Shown here: positions 34,904-46,127 of the stretch, one piece after another
Layout of the letters: the number at the start of each line of letters is the position of its first letter
How positions within the stretch are numbered: the stretch's first letter is position 1
Origin: Haemophilus parainfluenzae
GTDB lineage: Bacteria; Pseudomonadota; Gammaproteobacteria; Enterobacterales; Pasteurellaceae
Length of the DNA: 64,000 nucleotides
NCBI RefSeq assembly: GCF_036288925.1
Contig: NZ_CP127167.1
Span: 496,001-560,000, forward strand
Direction: 5' to 3'
Program-made: the position numbers and the translations under genes
Notes under the pieces: generated by a model
Databases searched by the model: none
Seen by the model: the letters and a program-made list of their open reading frames with translations, nothing else
Told to the model about the DNA's origin: nothing

Positions 34904-37900
34904 CTAACTAAACTCTAATTCTACCGCATTTTCACCCAATAAATTCACCAATTCTGTCAAAATCTCATCAGTTGGCATAATTGACCATTGAATTCCTAAA
35001 CGCAGTAAGACACGACCTTTTGTACTTTGATAATATACGTTAATTGGTAAAGTTCCGCCACTAACAGGCGCTAACATTTCTTTCAGCTTTTTAATAAAAC
35101 TTGAGCTAATCTGCTCTTCGGACAAGCTTACCGCCAAAGATTTCGCATAACGGGAACGCGCCTCATCTAAGGTCATTAAATCCCGTACCGACATTTTTAA
35201 TCCACCAGAAAAATCGTCAAAACTCACCTGACCAGATACCACTACAACCGTATCTTTTTGTAGTTTTTCGCCGAATTGGTCTAAGCTTTCGCCAAACAGG
35301 GTTAGGTCTAAACGCCCTGAACGGTCATCAATGGTCGCGATACCAATTCGATTTCCTTTTTTCGTTGTAGCAAAGCGAGTTGATACTAATAAACCAGCAG
35401 CTGTGCTAATTTGTCCACGGCGATTTGGCGTGAGATCTTTTAATCGCGTAGAGCTGTAATGAGAAAGCTCTTTTAAATAACGACTTACCGGATGGCTACT
35501 TAAATACAAACCTAGGGTTTCACGCTCACCATCTAAAATTTGCTTTTCTGTGTAAGGTGGCGTGTGGGCATAAGCATTTTCGACTTCTTCGTGTGTTTCT
35601 GTCAGCACACCGAACATATCGGCTTGTCCCATGGCTTCATCTTTTGCATGCTGATCTGAAGCTTTAAGTGCATCTTCTAGATTCTTAGATAACGCCGCAC
35701 GATGTGGTCCTAACTTATCAAATGCGCCCGACATAATCAGACTTTCAAAGGTACGACGGTTAATTTTCTTCAAATCAACGCGAGCACATAAATCAAATAA
35801 ATCTCTGAAAATCCCACCTTCATTACGAGCGGTAATCAATGCATCAATCGGGCCTTCACCCACCCCTTTAATGGCGCCGATACCGTAAACAATCTCACCA
35901 TTTTCATTCACACTGAAATGATGTTTCCCTACGTTGATATCCGGTGGCGTGACTTTTAAGTCCATACGTAAACATTCATCGTATAAGCCAACAATTTTAT
36001 CGGTATTATCCATTTCCGAAGTCATTACTGCTGCCATAAACTCAGCAGGGAAATGGGTTTTCAGCCAGAGGGTTTGGTAAGATACCAATGCGTAAGCGGC
36101 AGAGTGCGATTTATTGAAACCATAGCCCGCAAATTTTTCCACTAAGTCAAAAATCTTCATGGAAAGCTCACCATCAACGCCATTTTTTTCCGCACCTTCT
36201 TTAAACACGGAGCGCTGTTTCGCCATTTCTTCCGGTTTTTTCTTACCCATCGCACGACGTAATAGGTCCGCACCACCAAGAGTATAGCCCGCTAGCACCT
36301 GAGCAATCTGCATCACTTGTTCTTGGTATAAAATAATACCGTAAGTGGGTTCTAAAATCGGTTTAAGGCTTTCATGTTGATAGTTTGCGTCAGGATAAGA
36401 CACTTCTTCTCGACCATGTTTACGGTCAATAAAGTTATCCACCATGCCCGATTGCAATGGACCTGGTCGGAATAACGCCACCAACGCGATAATATCTTCA
36501 AAACAGTCTGGCTGCAGACGTTTAATCAAATCTTTCATCCCACGCGATTCCAACTGGAATACTGCAGTCGTTTCAGACCGTTTCAATAAATCAAAAGAAT
36601 CGGGATCATCTAATGGAATAGCGGCAATATCGACTAGCGGTTTACCTTCACGAGCAAGGCGGGCATTGATCATATCGAGTGCCCATTTGATAATGGTGAG
36701 TGTGCGCAAACCTAAGAAGTCAAACTTCACTAAACCGGCATATTCCACATCATTTTTATCAAAGTGAGTAACCGGATGAAGCCCCTCGTTGTCACAATAA
36801 AGTGGTGCAAAGTCTGTAATCAAAGAAGGCGAAATCACCACGCCACCTGCGTGTTTACCCGCATTTCGCGTGACACCTTCTAGCTTACGCGCCATATCAA
36901 TTAGGGCTTTAACTTCTTCATCTGAATCATATGCCACTTGTAACTGTGGTTCAGCCTCAAAAGCCTTGGCTAAGGTCATGCCTGGATCCGGTGGAATCAT
37001 TTTCGAAATACGATCCACAAAGCCATAAGGATGGCCTAACACGCGACCTACATCTCGAATTACCGCTTTCGCCGCCATAGTACCAAAAGTGATAATTTGT
37101 GATACCGCACCACGTCCATAGGTTTCTGCGACATGATCGATAACGCGATCGCGTCCATCCATACAGAAATCCACGTCGAAATCGGGCATGGAAACACGTT
37201 CTGGGTTGAGGAACCGTTCAAAAAGAAGATCGAATTCAAGGGGGTCCAAATCAGTAATTTTTAGTGCATAAGCGACCAATGAACCCGCACCAGAACCACG
37301 TCCAGGTCCAACAGGAATATCATTATCCTTTGACCACTGAATAAACTCCATGACGATTAAGAAGTAACCCGGGAAGCCCATTTGGTTTATCACTTCGAGT
37401 TCGACTTGAAGACGCTCATCATATTCGGGTCGTCTTTCTGCCCGCACTTTTTCATCGGGGAATAAAAACGCTAAACGCTCTTCCAAACCTTCTTTGGATT
37501 TCATCACCAAATAATCTTCCGTACTCAGATCGCCTGTTGGGAATTTTGGAAGGAAATACTCACCCAAACGCAAAGTGACATTACAGCGTTGCGCAATTAA
37601 TATCGTATTTTCAAGCGCAGAAGGAATATCCGCAAATAATTGGCACATTTCTTCTTCTGAGCGGAAATATTGTTGTTCGGTATAACGTTTTGGACGTTTC
37701 GGGTCGTCTAGGGTGTAGCCATCATGAATAGCGACACGAATTTCGTGCGCCTCAAAATCATCAGGTCTAAGGAAGATAACATCATTGGTCGCGACAAGCG
37801 GTAAATCACGCGCCTTAGCCAGTTTTAATGCGGCTTGAATATAACGTTCCTCATCTGGACGACCTGTTCGAGAAAGCGAAAGGTAAAAATGGTCAGGAAA

Positions 37901-38383
37901 AAATTCTTGATAAAAACTGACCGCACTTTCAATTTCGGAGAGATTTTCTTTTAGCAGTTTTTTACCCACATCACCCTGTGTGCCACCGGATAAAACAATC
38001 ACACCTTCACGGTGTGCAATCAACCACTCCTGGTCAATATAAGGTAGATCCACATAGCCACGTTGATAGGCTTTTGAAAGCAGTAATGTGATGTTTTTAT
38101 AACCTTTATTGTTCTTAGCAAGTAAAGTGAGCGTGAATAATTCCTCACCACATAACTCACTTTTAACATGTACATCAGCACCAATAATTGGCTTAATTCC
38201 TGATGAAAGCGTTTCGCCGTAAAAACGCACCACACCACAAAAATTGGTAAAATCTGTTAATGCCAATGCGACCATGTTATCTGCTGCACACGCCTTGACT
38301 AATGGTTTCACTTTCGCGATTCCATCAATCATAGAAAAATCAGTGTGCGTACGAAGATGCACAAAACGCGGTTTGGCTGACAT
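34904..38383 (-). CDS. dnaE: DnaE, DNA polymerase III alpha subunit
   Basis: 1159 residues, the family's usual length. N-terminal PHP domain ([15 protein letters not shown]), palm with catalytic aspartates in [17 protein letters not shown] and [13 protein letters not shown], the fingers region with [15 protein letters not shown], then the HhH, OB fold (about 990-1070) and tau-binding tail. It is the replicative polymerase. No operon partner is visible: gpt upstream has its own terminator. An uptake signal lies near 37920. Confidence 0.98.
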   Translation of the reverse strand: MSAKPRFVHLRTHTDFSMIDGIAKVKPLVKACAADNMVALALTDFTNFCGVVRFYGETLSSGIKPIIGADVHVKSELCGEELFTLTLLAKNNKGYKNITLLLSKAYQRGYVDLPYIDQEWLIAHREGVIVLSGGTQGDVGKKLLKENLSEIESAVSFYQEFFPDHFYLSLSRTGRPDEERYIQAALKLAKARDLPLVATNDVIFLRPDDFEAHEIRVAIHDGYTLDDPKRPKRYTEQQYFRSEEEMCQLFADIPSALENTILIAQRCNVTLRLGEYFLPKFPTGDLSTEDYLVMKSKEGLEERLAFLFPDEKVRAERRPEYDERLQVELEVINQMGFPGYFLIVMEFIQWSKDNDIPVGPGRGSGAGSLVAYALKITDLDPLEFDLLFERFLNPERVSMPDFDVDFCMDGRDRVIDHVAETYGRGAVSQIITFGTMAAKAVIRDVGRVLGHPYGFVDRISKMIPPDPGMTLAKAFEAEPQLQVAYDSDEEVKALIDMARKLEGVTRNAGKHAGGVVISPSLITDFAPLYCDNEGLHPVTHFDKNDVEYAGLVKFDFLGLRTLTIIKWALDMINARLAREGKPLVDIAAIPLDDPDSFDLLKRSETTAVFQLESRGMKDLIKRLQPDCFEDIIALVALFRPGPLQSGMVDNFIDRKHGREEVSYPDANYQHESLKPILEPTYGIILYQEQVMQIAQVLAGYTLGGADLLRRAMGKKKPEEMAKQRSVFKEGAEKNGVDGELSMKIFDLVEKFAGYGFNKSHSAAYALVSYQTLWLKTHFPAEFMAAVMTSEMDNTDKIVGLYDECLRMDLKVTPPDINVGKHHFSVNENGEIVYGIGAIKGVGEGPIDALITARNEGGIFRDLFDLCARVDLKKINRRTFESLIMSGAFDKLGPHRAALSKNLEDALKASDQHAKDEAMGQADMFGVLTETHEEVENAYAHTPPYTEKQILDGERETLGLYLSSHPVSRYLKELSHYSSTRLKDLTPNRRGQISTAAGLLVSTRFATTKKGNRIGIATIDDRSGRLDLTLFGESLDQFGEKLQKDTVVVVSGQVSFDDFSGGLKMSVRDLMTLDEARSRYAKSLAVSLSEEQISSSFIKKLKEMLAPVSGGTLPINVYYQSTKGRVLLRLGIQWSIMPTDEILTELVNLLGENAVELEFS

Positions 38384-38451
38384 TCAAATTCCTTGTTAAG
38401 TAAAAGTGCGGTTAATTCTAACGGGGTTTTGCAATTGGCTCAATAAAACAA

Positions 38452-38474
38452 AATGCGAGGCTAAACCCCGCATT
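38452..38474 (-). terminator. Terminator of gpt
   Basis: AATGCGAGG - CTAAA - CCCCGCATT with one mismatch; the minus strand continues TTGTTTTATTG. Confidence 0.78.
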
Positions 38475-38492
38475 TCCAATTCATATTTGTAA

Positions 38493-38951
38493 TTATTTTC
38501 TTGCCAATGGTGGCACGAAAGTTAAACCTAAATCCCAAGGTTGTTCAATCCAAGTATTTTGTGGAATATCAATCACGTAATCATCCACTAACTCAGCACC
38601 TGCAGGTTTTGCGAATACCGTGACAAATTTCGCTTTTGGATACATTTCACGAATTGCACGAGCGGTATTGCCGGTATCCACTAAATCGTCTACCACAATC
38701 ATTCCCTCGCCATCACCATCTGCGCGGTGTAATACTTTTAATGCGCCTTGCTGATCATGATCGTAACTGGCAATACAAACCGTCTCTACAAAACGAATAT
38801 TTAATTCTCGAGCGAGTACCGCTGCAGGAAATAAGCCACCACGACTTACGGCTATAATTCCCTTCCATTGCGTAGCAGGAAGTAAACGCTCCGCTAATTT
38901 GCGGGCATGCATTTGGAACATATCCCAAGTCACAACATATTTTTCGCTCAT
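38493..38951 (-). CDS. gpt: Gpt, xanthine-guanine phosphoribosyltransferase
   Basis: 152 residues. PRPP loop [24 protein letters not shown] in the early loop ([14 protein letters not shown]) and the terminal [10 protein letters not shown] that contacts the purine. It salvages guanine, xanthine and hypoxanthine. Divergent from pepD, an arrangement I recall for H. influenzae. Confidence 0.95.
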   Translation of the reverse strand: MSEKYVVTWDMFQMHARKLAERLLPATQWKGIIAVSRGGLFPAAVLARELNIRFVETVCIASYDHDQQGALKVLHRADGDGEGMIVVDDLVDTGNTARAIREMYPKAKFVTVFAKPAGAELVDDYVIDIPQNTWIEQPWDLGLTFVPPLARK

Positions 38952-39063
38952 AACAAATACCTTAAACTTTGTCGCTAAATAAAAAATTGTGGCGAATGAT
39001 AACCTGAAATGGCGTTTTATGCTATGATTTCCGCAAAAATTTTAATGAAAAAAGGAGTTCATT

Positions 39064-40512
39064 ATGTCAGCAATTACCACATTACAACCGCAATTACTTT
39101 GGAAATGGTTTGATCAAATTTGTGCAATTCCGCATCCTTCTCATCACGAAGATGCGCTCGCGACCTTTATTGTCAACTGGGCGAAAGAAAAACAATTTTT
39201 TGCCGAGCGTGATGAAGCCGGTAATGTATTAATTCGTAAACCTGCCACAGCAGGAATGGAAAAAAGCCAACCTGTTGTGTTACAAGCACATTTAGATATG
39301 GTGCCGCAAGCGAATGAAGGCAATCCACATAACTTCGTTCAAGACCCAATTCGTCCTTATATTGATGGCGATTGGGTGAAAGCACAAGGTACCACGCTTG
39401 GTGCAGATAATGGTATTGGATTAGCATCCACCTTAGCCGTACTAGAAAGTACCGATATTGCGCACCCTCCGCTTGAAGTGTTGCTCACCATGACAGAAGA
39501 AACCGGCATGGATGGAGCCGTACACCTTCGTCGTAACTGGTTAAAATCAGAAATTTTAATCAATACCGACACCGAAGAAATCGGTGAAATCTACATTGGT
39601 TGTGCTGGCGGAGTGAATGCGAATATTGAGCTTCCTATTCAACGTGAAAGCAATCCATTCAGCCATAGTTTGCAAATTAACTTAAAAGGTTTGCGAGGTG
39701 GTCACTCTGGTTGTGATATTCACACCACACGTGCGAATGCAATTAAAGTATTGGCACGCTTATTAGCAAAACTTTCACAAAATCAACCGCACTTTGCCCT
39801 TGCAGAAATTCGCGGCGGTTCAATTCGTAATGCGATTCCACGTGAAGCGGCCGCAACCATTTGCTTCAATCATGATGTAGAAAGCGTAAAAAGCGCGGTC
39901 AAGAATTTTGACGTTTTATTGAAAGAAGAGCTTGCTATCGCTGAACCAAACTTAACCTTAACCGTTGAGCAAGTTGAAAATCCACAACAAACCTTCACGC
40001 TTGAAACCACCCAAAAAGTGATTAATTTGCTGAACATCTTACCAAATGGCGTAATCCGCAACAGTGATGTCATCAAAAATGTCGTGGAGAGCTCGTTGAG
40101 CATTGGTGTATTAAAAACCCTTGAAGATAAAATCAAAGGCACGATTCTTATTCGCTCATTGATTGAAAGCGGTAAAGAATATGTAAAAGAAACCTTAACT
40201 TCACTCGCCAAACTCACGGGTGCAACGGTCGAATTCTCAGGTTCTTACCCGGGTTGGAAACCGGTAAACGACACGGCAATTTTAGCCTTAATGAAAAAAC
40301 ATTATGCAGAAGTGCTTGGCAAAGAGCCTGAGATTAAAGTAATTCATGCGGGTCTTGAATGTGGCTTATTAAAAGAACATTATCCGAACATTGATATGAT
40401 TTCTGTGGGGCCTACTATTCGTAATGCGCATTCGCCAGATGAAAAAGTCCAAATTTCAACCGTACAAACATACTGGGAATTACTCACAAAAGTTTTAGCG
40501 GAGATTAAATAA
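39064..40512 (+). CDS. pepD: PepD, aminoacyl-histidine dipeptidase
   Basis: 482 residues, M20 metallopeptidase. Zinc ligands in [32 protein letters not shown] and [19 protein letters not shown], with the lid domain at about 205-385. It hydrolyses Xaa-His and other dipeptides in the cytoplasm. AAAGGAG precedes the ATG. It holds the last uptake signal (near 39785) before a 19.6-kb stretch with none. Confidence 0.96.
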   Translation: MSAITTLQPQLLWKWFDQICAIPHPSHHEDALATFIVNWAKEKQFFAERDEAGNVLIRKPATAGMEKSQPVVLQAHLDMVPQANEGNPHNFVQDPIRPYIDGDWVKAQGTTLGADNGIGLASTLAVLESTDIAHPPLEVLLTMTEETGMDGAVHLRRNWLKSEILINTDTEEIGEIYIGCAGGVNANIELPIQRESNPFSHSLQINLKGLRGGHSGCDIHTTRANAIKVLARLLAKLSQNQPHFALAEIRGGSIRNAIPREAAATICFNHDVESVKSAVKNFDVLLKEELAIAEPNLTLTVEQVENPQQTFTLETTQKVINLLNILPNGVIRNSDVIKNVVESSLSIGVLKTLEDKIKGTILIRSLIESGKEYVKETLTSLAKLTGATVEFSGSYPGWKPVNDTAILALMKKHYAEVLGKEPEIKVIHAGLECGLLKEHYPNIDMISVGPTIRNAHSPDEKVQISTVQTYWELLTKVLAEIK

Positions 40513-40539
40513 TCTCTCAGCAAAAACAGAATACTTATC

Positions 40540-40591
40540 TGCTCCCCAAAGGTTGAACTAAGCTTCAGCTGATTAAGGAGCGGTTTTTTTT
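40540..40591 (+). terminator. Probable terminator after pepD
   Basis: GCTCC near 40541 can pair with GGAGC at 40577, followed by GGTTTTTTTT. The loop is long and may hold a smaller inner stem. Confidence 0.6.
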
Positions 40592-40630
40592 CACTAGTTC
40601 AATGTATTTAACACTAACTAGCTAAACACA

Positions 40631-41344
40631 TTATGCATGTCGTTTTGCGGTTGAGATAAACGCAATTTTATCTGGTCGGTAGCTAATACTCCCATATTGA
40701 AACGGTCGACCATCAGCCAAATAAGTCGTGCTCGTCACATTTACGACCATGTCATACTCATCAAGATTTATCGCATTTTTTTCTTCTTCATTTGCATAAC
40801 GAAAGACAATTTTTCGTTGTGAGTGGCTAATTTTTAATTTTAATTCGTTTTCTAGATAGTGATAAATAGAGTGTTCTGCGATTTCTCGGCTAATAAACGG
40901 CACGATACGGCGATCAAAATAAGACACTTCATGCTCAACCGCTTCACCATCAATTTCACGGAGACGAGCAATGCGGTAGAAATCGATCTGATCGTTGACG
41001 TTAAAAATATCCATCAATTCTTCTTCACCTTGCACAATATACAAGCTGGTTAATGTGGTTTTTACTTGGTGTGTAGAGGCACTGTTTAATTCGCTAACGG
41101 TTTTAATTTCAGAAAGCATTTGTGGCTTAGATAAGTCATGCTCTAAAACAATTGAATTTCGGCCTTGTTGCTTTTGAATATAGCCATCAATTTCAAGTAA
41201 AGAAAGCGCTTTTCGAATGGTGTCTTTAGAAAAACCATAACTCTGCATGAGTTCATTTTCACTAGGAAGCTCTTGTAACGGTGTAAAATTACCATGGTTA
41301 ATTTGGCTTTTTATATCGTTATAAACCTTCTTGTACTTGCTCAT
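40631..41344 (-). CDS. GntR/HutC-type (UTRA) regulator of the maltose locus
   Basis: 237 residues. Winged helix at 1-68 (LPSENELMQSYGFSKDTIRK, ALSLLEIDGYIQKQQG) and a UTRA ligand domain (about 90-230; YRIARLREIDGEAVEHEVSY, GSISYRPDKIAF). The shape recalls the phospho-sugar sensing TreR of Gram-positives. It diverges from malQ, and the intergenic region holds two perfect palindromes, so it probably represses the mal operon and responds to a phosphorylated sugar. The effector is an inference. Confidence 0.88.
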   Translation of the reverse strand: MSKYKKVYNDIKSQINHGNFTPLQELPSENELMQSYGFSKDTIRKALSLLEIDGYIQKQQGRNSIVLEHDLSKPQMLSEIKTVSELNSASTHQVKTTLTSLYIVQGEEELMDIFNVNDQIDFYRIARLREIDGEAVEHEVSYFDRRIVPFISREIAEHSIYHYLENELKLKISHSQRKIVFRYANEEEKNAINLDEYDMVVNVTSTTYLADGRPFQYGSISYRPDKIAFISTAKRHA

Positions 41345-41410
41345 TTTTAATCCTTTTATCTACCATTCGTTCCATAGGTATAGCTATAGCATATCATAAA
41401 ACCCAAAATG

Positions 41411-41422
41411 TTATACGTATAA
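41411..41422. promoter_or_regulatory. Palindrome TTATACGTATAA, candidate operator
   Basis: Perfect 12-base palindrome between the regulator gene and malQ. It ends three bases before the CRP site. Confidence 0.5.
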
Positions 41423-41424
41423 AA

Positions 41425-41440
41425 TGTGACAAATATCACT
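41425..41440. promoter_or_regulatory. CRP binding site upstream of malQ
   Basis: TGTGA-CAAATA-TCACT, one base from the consensus, about 100 bases ahead of malQ. It suggests cAMP-CRP activation of the maltose operon. Confidence 0.72.
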
Positions 41441-41459
41441 CTTTTACGAAAATGATTTA

Positions 41460-41477
41460 AACTTTTACGTAAAAGTT
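41460..41477. promoter_or_regulatory. Perfect 18-base palindrome, candidate main operator
   Basis: AACTTTTACGTAAAAGTT, 62 bases ahead of malQ. A related incomplete copy, CTTTTACGAAAA, starts near 41441. Confidence 0.58.
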
Positions 41478-41539
41478 ATTGCGTTAAAATATGTTTAGGT
41501 TAGAATGAGCCAAAATCATGACTTCCTAGAGGATATATT

Positions 41540-43060
41540 ATGCTGACTCGTTCAAGTGGTGTTCTTATGCACATTACTTCTCTACCAAATGCATTTGGGA
41601 TTGGTAGTTTTGGGCAATCTGCTTATGACTTTGTCGATTTTTTAGTTGAAACTAAACAAACTTATTGGCAAATTCTTCCACTTACCACCACCAGTTATGG
41701 AGATTCTCCTTATCAATCTTTTTCTGCGATTGCAGGCAATACTCACCTTATTGATTTTGACTTATTAACTCAAATGGGCTTGTTGAAGAAAGCTAATTAT
41801 ACATCAGTCAATTTTGGTGATGATCCAACTAACGTGGATTATGAACGCATCTTCTATGCGCGCCGTCCAATTTTAGAAATCGCCGTGAAAAATTTTTTAG
41901 CGAATCAATCATTCCAAGCGGATTTCCAAAATTTTGAAAAAAACAACCGCTTGTGGTTAGACGATTTTGCTGAGTTTATGGCTATTAAAGAACATTTTGG
42001 TAACCAAGCGTTGCAAAAATGGGATGATAAAAAAGTCGTGGCGCGTGATCCAAACACGCTAGAAAAATATCGCACGATGTTATCGGATCAAATTCAGTAC
42101 TTCAAAGTGACGCAATATTTCTTCTTTAAACAATGGGGCGAATTAAAACATTATGCGAATCAAAAAGGTATTCAGATTATCGGTGATATGCCAATTTATG
42201 TGGCAGCAGATAGCGTAGAAGTTTGGACCAAACCAGAACTTTTCCAATTAGATAAAGAACGCAATCCGCTTTTTGTTGCCGGGGTTCCAGCTGATCAGTT
42301 CAGTGCAACTGGGCAGCTTTGGGGTAACCCGCTTTACGATTGGGAAGTGCATAAAAAACAAGGCTACACTTGGTGGATTCACCGTATTGAAGAAAGCTTC
42401 AAGATTTATGATGTACTGCGTATCGACCATTTCAAAGGTTTCTCTGATTATTGGCAAGTGGACGGAAAAGCAGAGGTTGCTAAAGATGGTAGCTGGCAGC
42501 CAGGCCCTGGTTATGACTTATTTAAAGCCGTTAAAGAGCAACTAGGCGATTTACCGATTATTGCCGAAGATTTAGGTAATATTGATGATAAAGCCAGAAA
42601 ACTGCTTGCAGATTGTCATTACCCAGGTATGAAGATCCTACAATTTGGCTTTGAAGATGTTAGCGGAAAAAGCTTAGATAGCCCGCACTATTGCATTCCA
42701 CATTCCATTGTTTATACCGGCACACATGATAATGATGTGACTAATGGTTGGTATAACAGCCTGACTGAACAACAGCAGCAATATATTAATGATTATACCC
42801 ACCGCCGTGAGGATGAATCCATTTGCCAAGCAATGATTCGTCAGCTTTTTGCGACGGTGAGCAATACGGCGATTGCCACAATGCAAGATGTTTTAGACTT
42901 GCCTGCGAGCTCAAGAATGAATGTTCCTTCAACAATTGGTGGAAACTGGCAATGGAGAATGCAACAATCAGATTTAACACAAGATAAAAAAGACTTTTTA
43001 GCAAAAATGACCACGTTATATCAACGTGTGAATCAGGAAAAACATAATGATGAAATTTAG
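41540..43060 (+). CDS. malQ: MalQ, 4-alpha-glucanotransferase
   Basis: 506 residues, GH77. Catalytic-region motifs [22 protein letters not shown] (nucleophile Asp), IIAEDLGNI (acid/base Glu) and YTGTHDNDV are intact. At this length and with [20 protein letters not shown] at the start it resembles streptococcal MalM rather than the 694-residue enteric MalQ. It disproportionates maltose and maltodextrins, releasing glucose. First gene of a four-gene operon; overlaps malP by 14 bases. AGAGGA precedes the ATG. Confidence 0.95.
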   Translation: MLTRSSGVLMHITSLPNAFGIGSFGQSAYDFVDFLVETKQTYWQILPLTTTSYGDSPYQSFSAIAGNTHLIDFDLLTQMGLLKKANYTSVNFGDDPTNVDYERIFYARRPILEIAVKNFLANQSFQADFQNFEKNNRLWLDDFAEFMAIKEHFGNQALQKWDDKKVVARDPNTLEKYRTMLSDQIQYFKVTQYFFFKQWGELKHYANQKGIQIIGDMPIYVAADSVEVWTKPELFQLDKERNPLFVAGVPADQFSATGQLWGNPLYDWEVHKKQGYTWWIHRIEESFKIYDVLRIDHFKGFSDYWQVDGKAEVAKDGSWQPGPGYDLFKAVKEQLGDLPIIAEDLGNIDDKARKLLADCHYPGMKILQFGFEDVSGKSLDSPHYCIPHSIVYTGTHDNDVTNGWYNSLTEQQQQYINDYTHRREDESICQAMIRQLFATVSNTAIATMQDVLDLPASSRMNVPSTIGGNWQWRMQQSDLTQDKKDFLAKMTTLYQRVNQEKHNDEI

Positions 43061-45314
43061 TACATTTGTAAAAAACGAAACCAATAAATCGCTTGAACAA
43101 TTAAGCGATAAAGAAACTTATATTCAATTATTAAATTACGTAAAAACACTCTCAGCAGATAAACCGAAAAACACAGGTAAACGTAAGGTTTATTATATTT
43201 CTGCAGAATTCTTAATTGGTAAATTACTTTCTAATAACCTGATTAACCTTGGTGTGTATCAAGACATCAAAACGGAATTAGCAAGTGCGGGTAAATCATT
43301 AAGTCATATTGAAGATATTGAGCCAGAACCGTCTTTAGGAAATGGTGGTTTAGGGCGTTTGGCTTCTTGTTTTATTGATTCCATGTCTACGCTTGGATTA
43401 AATGCGGAAGGGGTCGGTTTAAATTATCATTATGGCTTATTTAAACAAGTCTTTAAAAAGAATGAACAACATGCCGAGCCTAATGATTGGATTGAGGATA
43501 ACTCTTGGTTAATTCCAACAGATATTAGCTATGAAGTACCATTTAAGAAATTTACGTTAACCTCTAAATTAGATCGCATTGATATTTTAGGTTATAAGAA
43601 AGAGACGAAAAACTATCTCAATTTATTTGATATTCAATCAGTAAATTCAAAATTGATTAAAAAAGGGATTGAGTTTGATAAAACTGCGATTGAAGAAAAT
43701 CTGACTTTATTCCTTTATCCAGATGATTCAGATAAAAATGGGGAATTACTGCGTATTTATCAACAATACTTTATGGTATCAAATGCGGCACAGTTATTAA
43801 TTGATGAAGCGATTGCTCGTGGCAGTAATTTACATGATCTAGCCGATTATGCCTATGTACAGATCAATGATACACACCCTTCAATGGTGATTCCTGAATT
43901 AATTCGCTTATTAATGGAAAAACATCAGATTAAATTTGCAGAAGCGGTTGAAATTGTACGTAATATGGTGGGCTATACCAACCATACGATTTTGGCTGAA
44001 GCGCTAGAGAAATGGCCACTCGATTATCTCGATGAAGTGGTGCCACATTTAGTGGTGATCATTAAAAAATTAGATGAATTAGTGCGTGCGGAATATCAAG
44101 ATCCAGCCGTACAAATTATTGATAAACAAAAACGTGTGCATATGGCGCACATGGACATCCACTTTTCAAATTCTGTGAATGGTGTGGCGGCATTACATAC
44201 GGAGATTTTGAAAAATTCAGAGCTTAAAGCGTTCTATGCGTTATATCCTGAAAAATTCAATAATAAGACAAACGGTATTACATTCCGCCGTTGGTTAGAG
44301 TTTTCTAACCAACCATTAGCGGCTTATATTAAAGAATTGATTGGTGATGAGTATTTGCATGATGCAACGAAATTAGAAAAATTGTTAGCCTTTAAAGATG
44401 ATAAAAAGGTTCACCAACAATTAGCGAAAATTAAGTTTGAAAACAAATTGGCATTAAAAACCTACCTTAAAGAAAATAAAGGTATTGATTTAGATGAAAA
44501 TTCAATCATTGATACGCAAATTAAGCGTTTCCATGAATATAAACGCCAACAAATGAATGCACTTTACGTGATTCATAAATACTTAGAAATTAAAGCAGGT
44601 AAATTACCAAAACGTAAAATTACCGTGATTTTCGGTGGAAAAGCTGCACCTGCTTATATTATTGCTCAGGATATTATTCACTTAATTCTTTGTTTATCTG
44701 AGTTAATCAATAATGATCCTGAAGTGAACAAGTATTTAAACGTGCATTTAGTGGAAAACTATAATGTGAGCGTGGCGGAAAAGCTGATTCCTGCAACCGA
44801 TATTTCAGAACAAATTTCACTTGCCTCTAAAGAAGCTTCTGGCACAGGGAATATGAAGTTTATGCTGAATGGCGCGTTAACACTAGGCACAATGGATGGT
44901 GCTAATGTTGAAATTGCAGAATTAGCAGGCACTGAAAATATCTATACTTTCGGTAAAGATTCAGAAAGCATTATTAAACTTTATGAAACAGCGGGTTATG
45001 TTTCAAAAGCGTATTATGAAAACGACAAAGAGATTAAAAGAGCGGTCGATTTTATTCTAAATCCTGCCGTGGTGAAATTAGGGAACAAAACACGTTTAGA
45101 ACGTCTTTATAACGAATTATTGAATAAAGACTGGTTTATGACGTTAATTGACTTTAATGCTTATGTCGAAGCGAAAGAACAAATCTTAGCTGATTATGAA
45201 GATCAAGATAGCTGGAATGAGAAAGTGGTTCACAATATCGCAAAAGCGGGCTTCTTCTCATCAGATCGCACTATCGCTCAATATAATGCAGACATCTGGC
45301 ATTGTGAGGGCTAA
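43047..45314 (+). CDS. malP: Maltodextrin/glycogen phosphorylase (Gram-positive MalP type)
   Basis: 755 residues, GT35. Pyridoxal-phosphate lysine in [20 protein letters not shown], and [17 protein letters not shown] and [20 protein letters not shown] are diagnostic. Enteric MalP and GlgP are about 800-815 residues; this shorter form and its wording ([20 protein letters not shown]) match what I recall for streptococci and lactobacilli. It releases glucose-1-phosphate from the chains built by MalQ. ATG 43047 with AGGA upstream; 11 bases separate it from the phosphatase gene. Confidence 0.94.
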   Translation: MMKFSTFVKNETNKSLEQLSDKETYIQLLNYVKTLSADKPKNTGKRKVYYISAEFLIGKLLSNNLINLGVYQDIKTELASAGKSLSHIEDIEPEPSLGNGGLGRLASCFIDSMSTLGLNAEGVGLNYHYGLFKQVFKKNEQHAEPNDWIEDNSWLIPTDISYEVPFKKFTLTSKLDRIDILGYKKETKNYLNLFDIQSVNSKLIKKGIEFDKTAIEENLTLFLYPDDSDKNGELLRIYQQYFMVSNAAQLLIDEAIARGSNLHDLADYAYVQINDTHPSMVIPELIRLLMEKHQIKFAEAVEIVRNMVGYTNHTILAEALEKWPLDYLDEVVPHLVVIIKKLDELVRAEYQDPAVQIIDKQKRVHMAHMDIHFSNSVNGVAALHTEILKNSELKAFYALYPEKFNNKTNGITFRRWLEFSNQPLAAYIKELIGDEYLHDATKLEKLLAFKDDKKVHQQLAKIKFENKLALKTYLKENKGIDLDENSIIDTQIKRFHEYKRQQMNALYVIHKYLEIKAGKLPKRKITVIFGGKAAPAYIIAQDIIHLILCLSELINNDPEVNKYLNVHLVENYNVSVAEKLIPATDISEQISLASKEASGTGNMKFMLNGALTLGTMDGANVEIAELAGTENIYTFGKDSESIIKLYETAGYVSKAYYENDKEIKRAVDFILNPAVVKLGNKTRLERLYNELLNKDWFMTLIDFNAYVEAKEQILADYEDQDSWNEKVVHNIAKAGFFSSDRTIAQYNADIWHCEG

Positions 45315-45325
45315 GGGGGAAAGCA

Positions 45326-46117
45326 ATGAAACTACTTACCCTGAATGTACACGCTTGGTTAGAAGCTAACCAAGCGGAAAAAATAGAGATTCTTGCTGAG
45401 ACGATTGTGGAAAAGGGCTATGACATTATCGCCTTACAAGAGGTTAATCAATTGATGTCGGCTCCTGCTATTTCGCCGACATTAAAGCAAGATAACTATG
45501 GTGTCATTCTGTTGAATAAAATCAATCAACGCGTTGCACAAAAATATTCGTTTTTTTGGAGCAATTCGCATATTGGTTACGATAAATATGATGAAGGCAT
45601 TGCGTTTTTAACCCGTTTGCCTGTCTATGATGTTGATGCATTTTATTGTAGCCAACATCAACGTATTGACTCGATTCTCTCGCGTAAAATCATTGGTTTG
45701 ACGGTGGAATATCAAGGTCAGTTAATTGAATGTTATTCTTGCCATATCAATTTGCCAAATTGCGATGGGGAAAACCAACTCGATAATGTTCGTTATATTG
45801 TAGAACGGAGTCAAAGTGCGAATCTTAAAATCTTGATGGGCGATTTTAATACCGATGCAATAAGCGATCAGCAAGCTTATCAACAAATTAAATCCTTAGG
45901 TTTATTTGATACGTTTGAAATGGCAGAGCAAAAGGATAGCGGCATCACTGTAGAGAAAGCGATTGATGGCTGGAAAGGCCATAGTCAAGAAAAGCGATTA
46001 GATTATTTTTTTTTAAACCAAGCAAAAAGGGTTTTATCCAGTCAGGTTATTTTTAATGGAAAAAATAAACCGATTGTTTCCGACCATTTTGGCGTAGAAG
46101 TAGCTCTCATCTTGTAG
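45326..46117 (+). CDS. EEP-superfamily phosphatase, probable maltose-6'-phosphate phosphatase (MapP-like)
   Basis: 263 residues, endonuclease/exonuclease/phosphatase fold: LTLNVHAWLE, IIALQEVNQL (metal Glu), GDFNTDAI and VSDHFGVEVAL. It sits between malP and the PTS permease. In Enterococcus and relatives, an EEP protein (MapP) in the same context dephosphorylates maltose-6'-phosphate made by the MalT PTS. That role fits here and would feed MalQ/MalP. Without the context one would call it a nuclease-like protein. AAGGGGGAAAG ribosome site. Confidence 0.82.
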   Translation: MKLLTLNVHAWLEANQAEKIEILAETIVEKGYDIIALQEVNQLMSAPAISPTLKQDNYGVILLNKINQRVAQKYSFFWSNSHIGYDKYDEGIAFLTRLPVYDVDAFYCSQHQRIDSILSRKIIGLTVEYQGQLIECYSCHINLPNCDGENQLDNVRYIVERSQSANLKILMGDFNTDAISDQQAYQQIKSLGLFDTFEMAEQKDSGITVEKAIDGWKGHSQEKRLDYFFLNQAKRVLSSQVIFNGKNKPIVSDHFGVEVALIL

Positions 46118-46127
46118 GAGAATAGAT

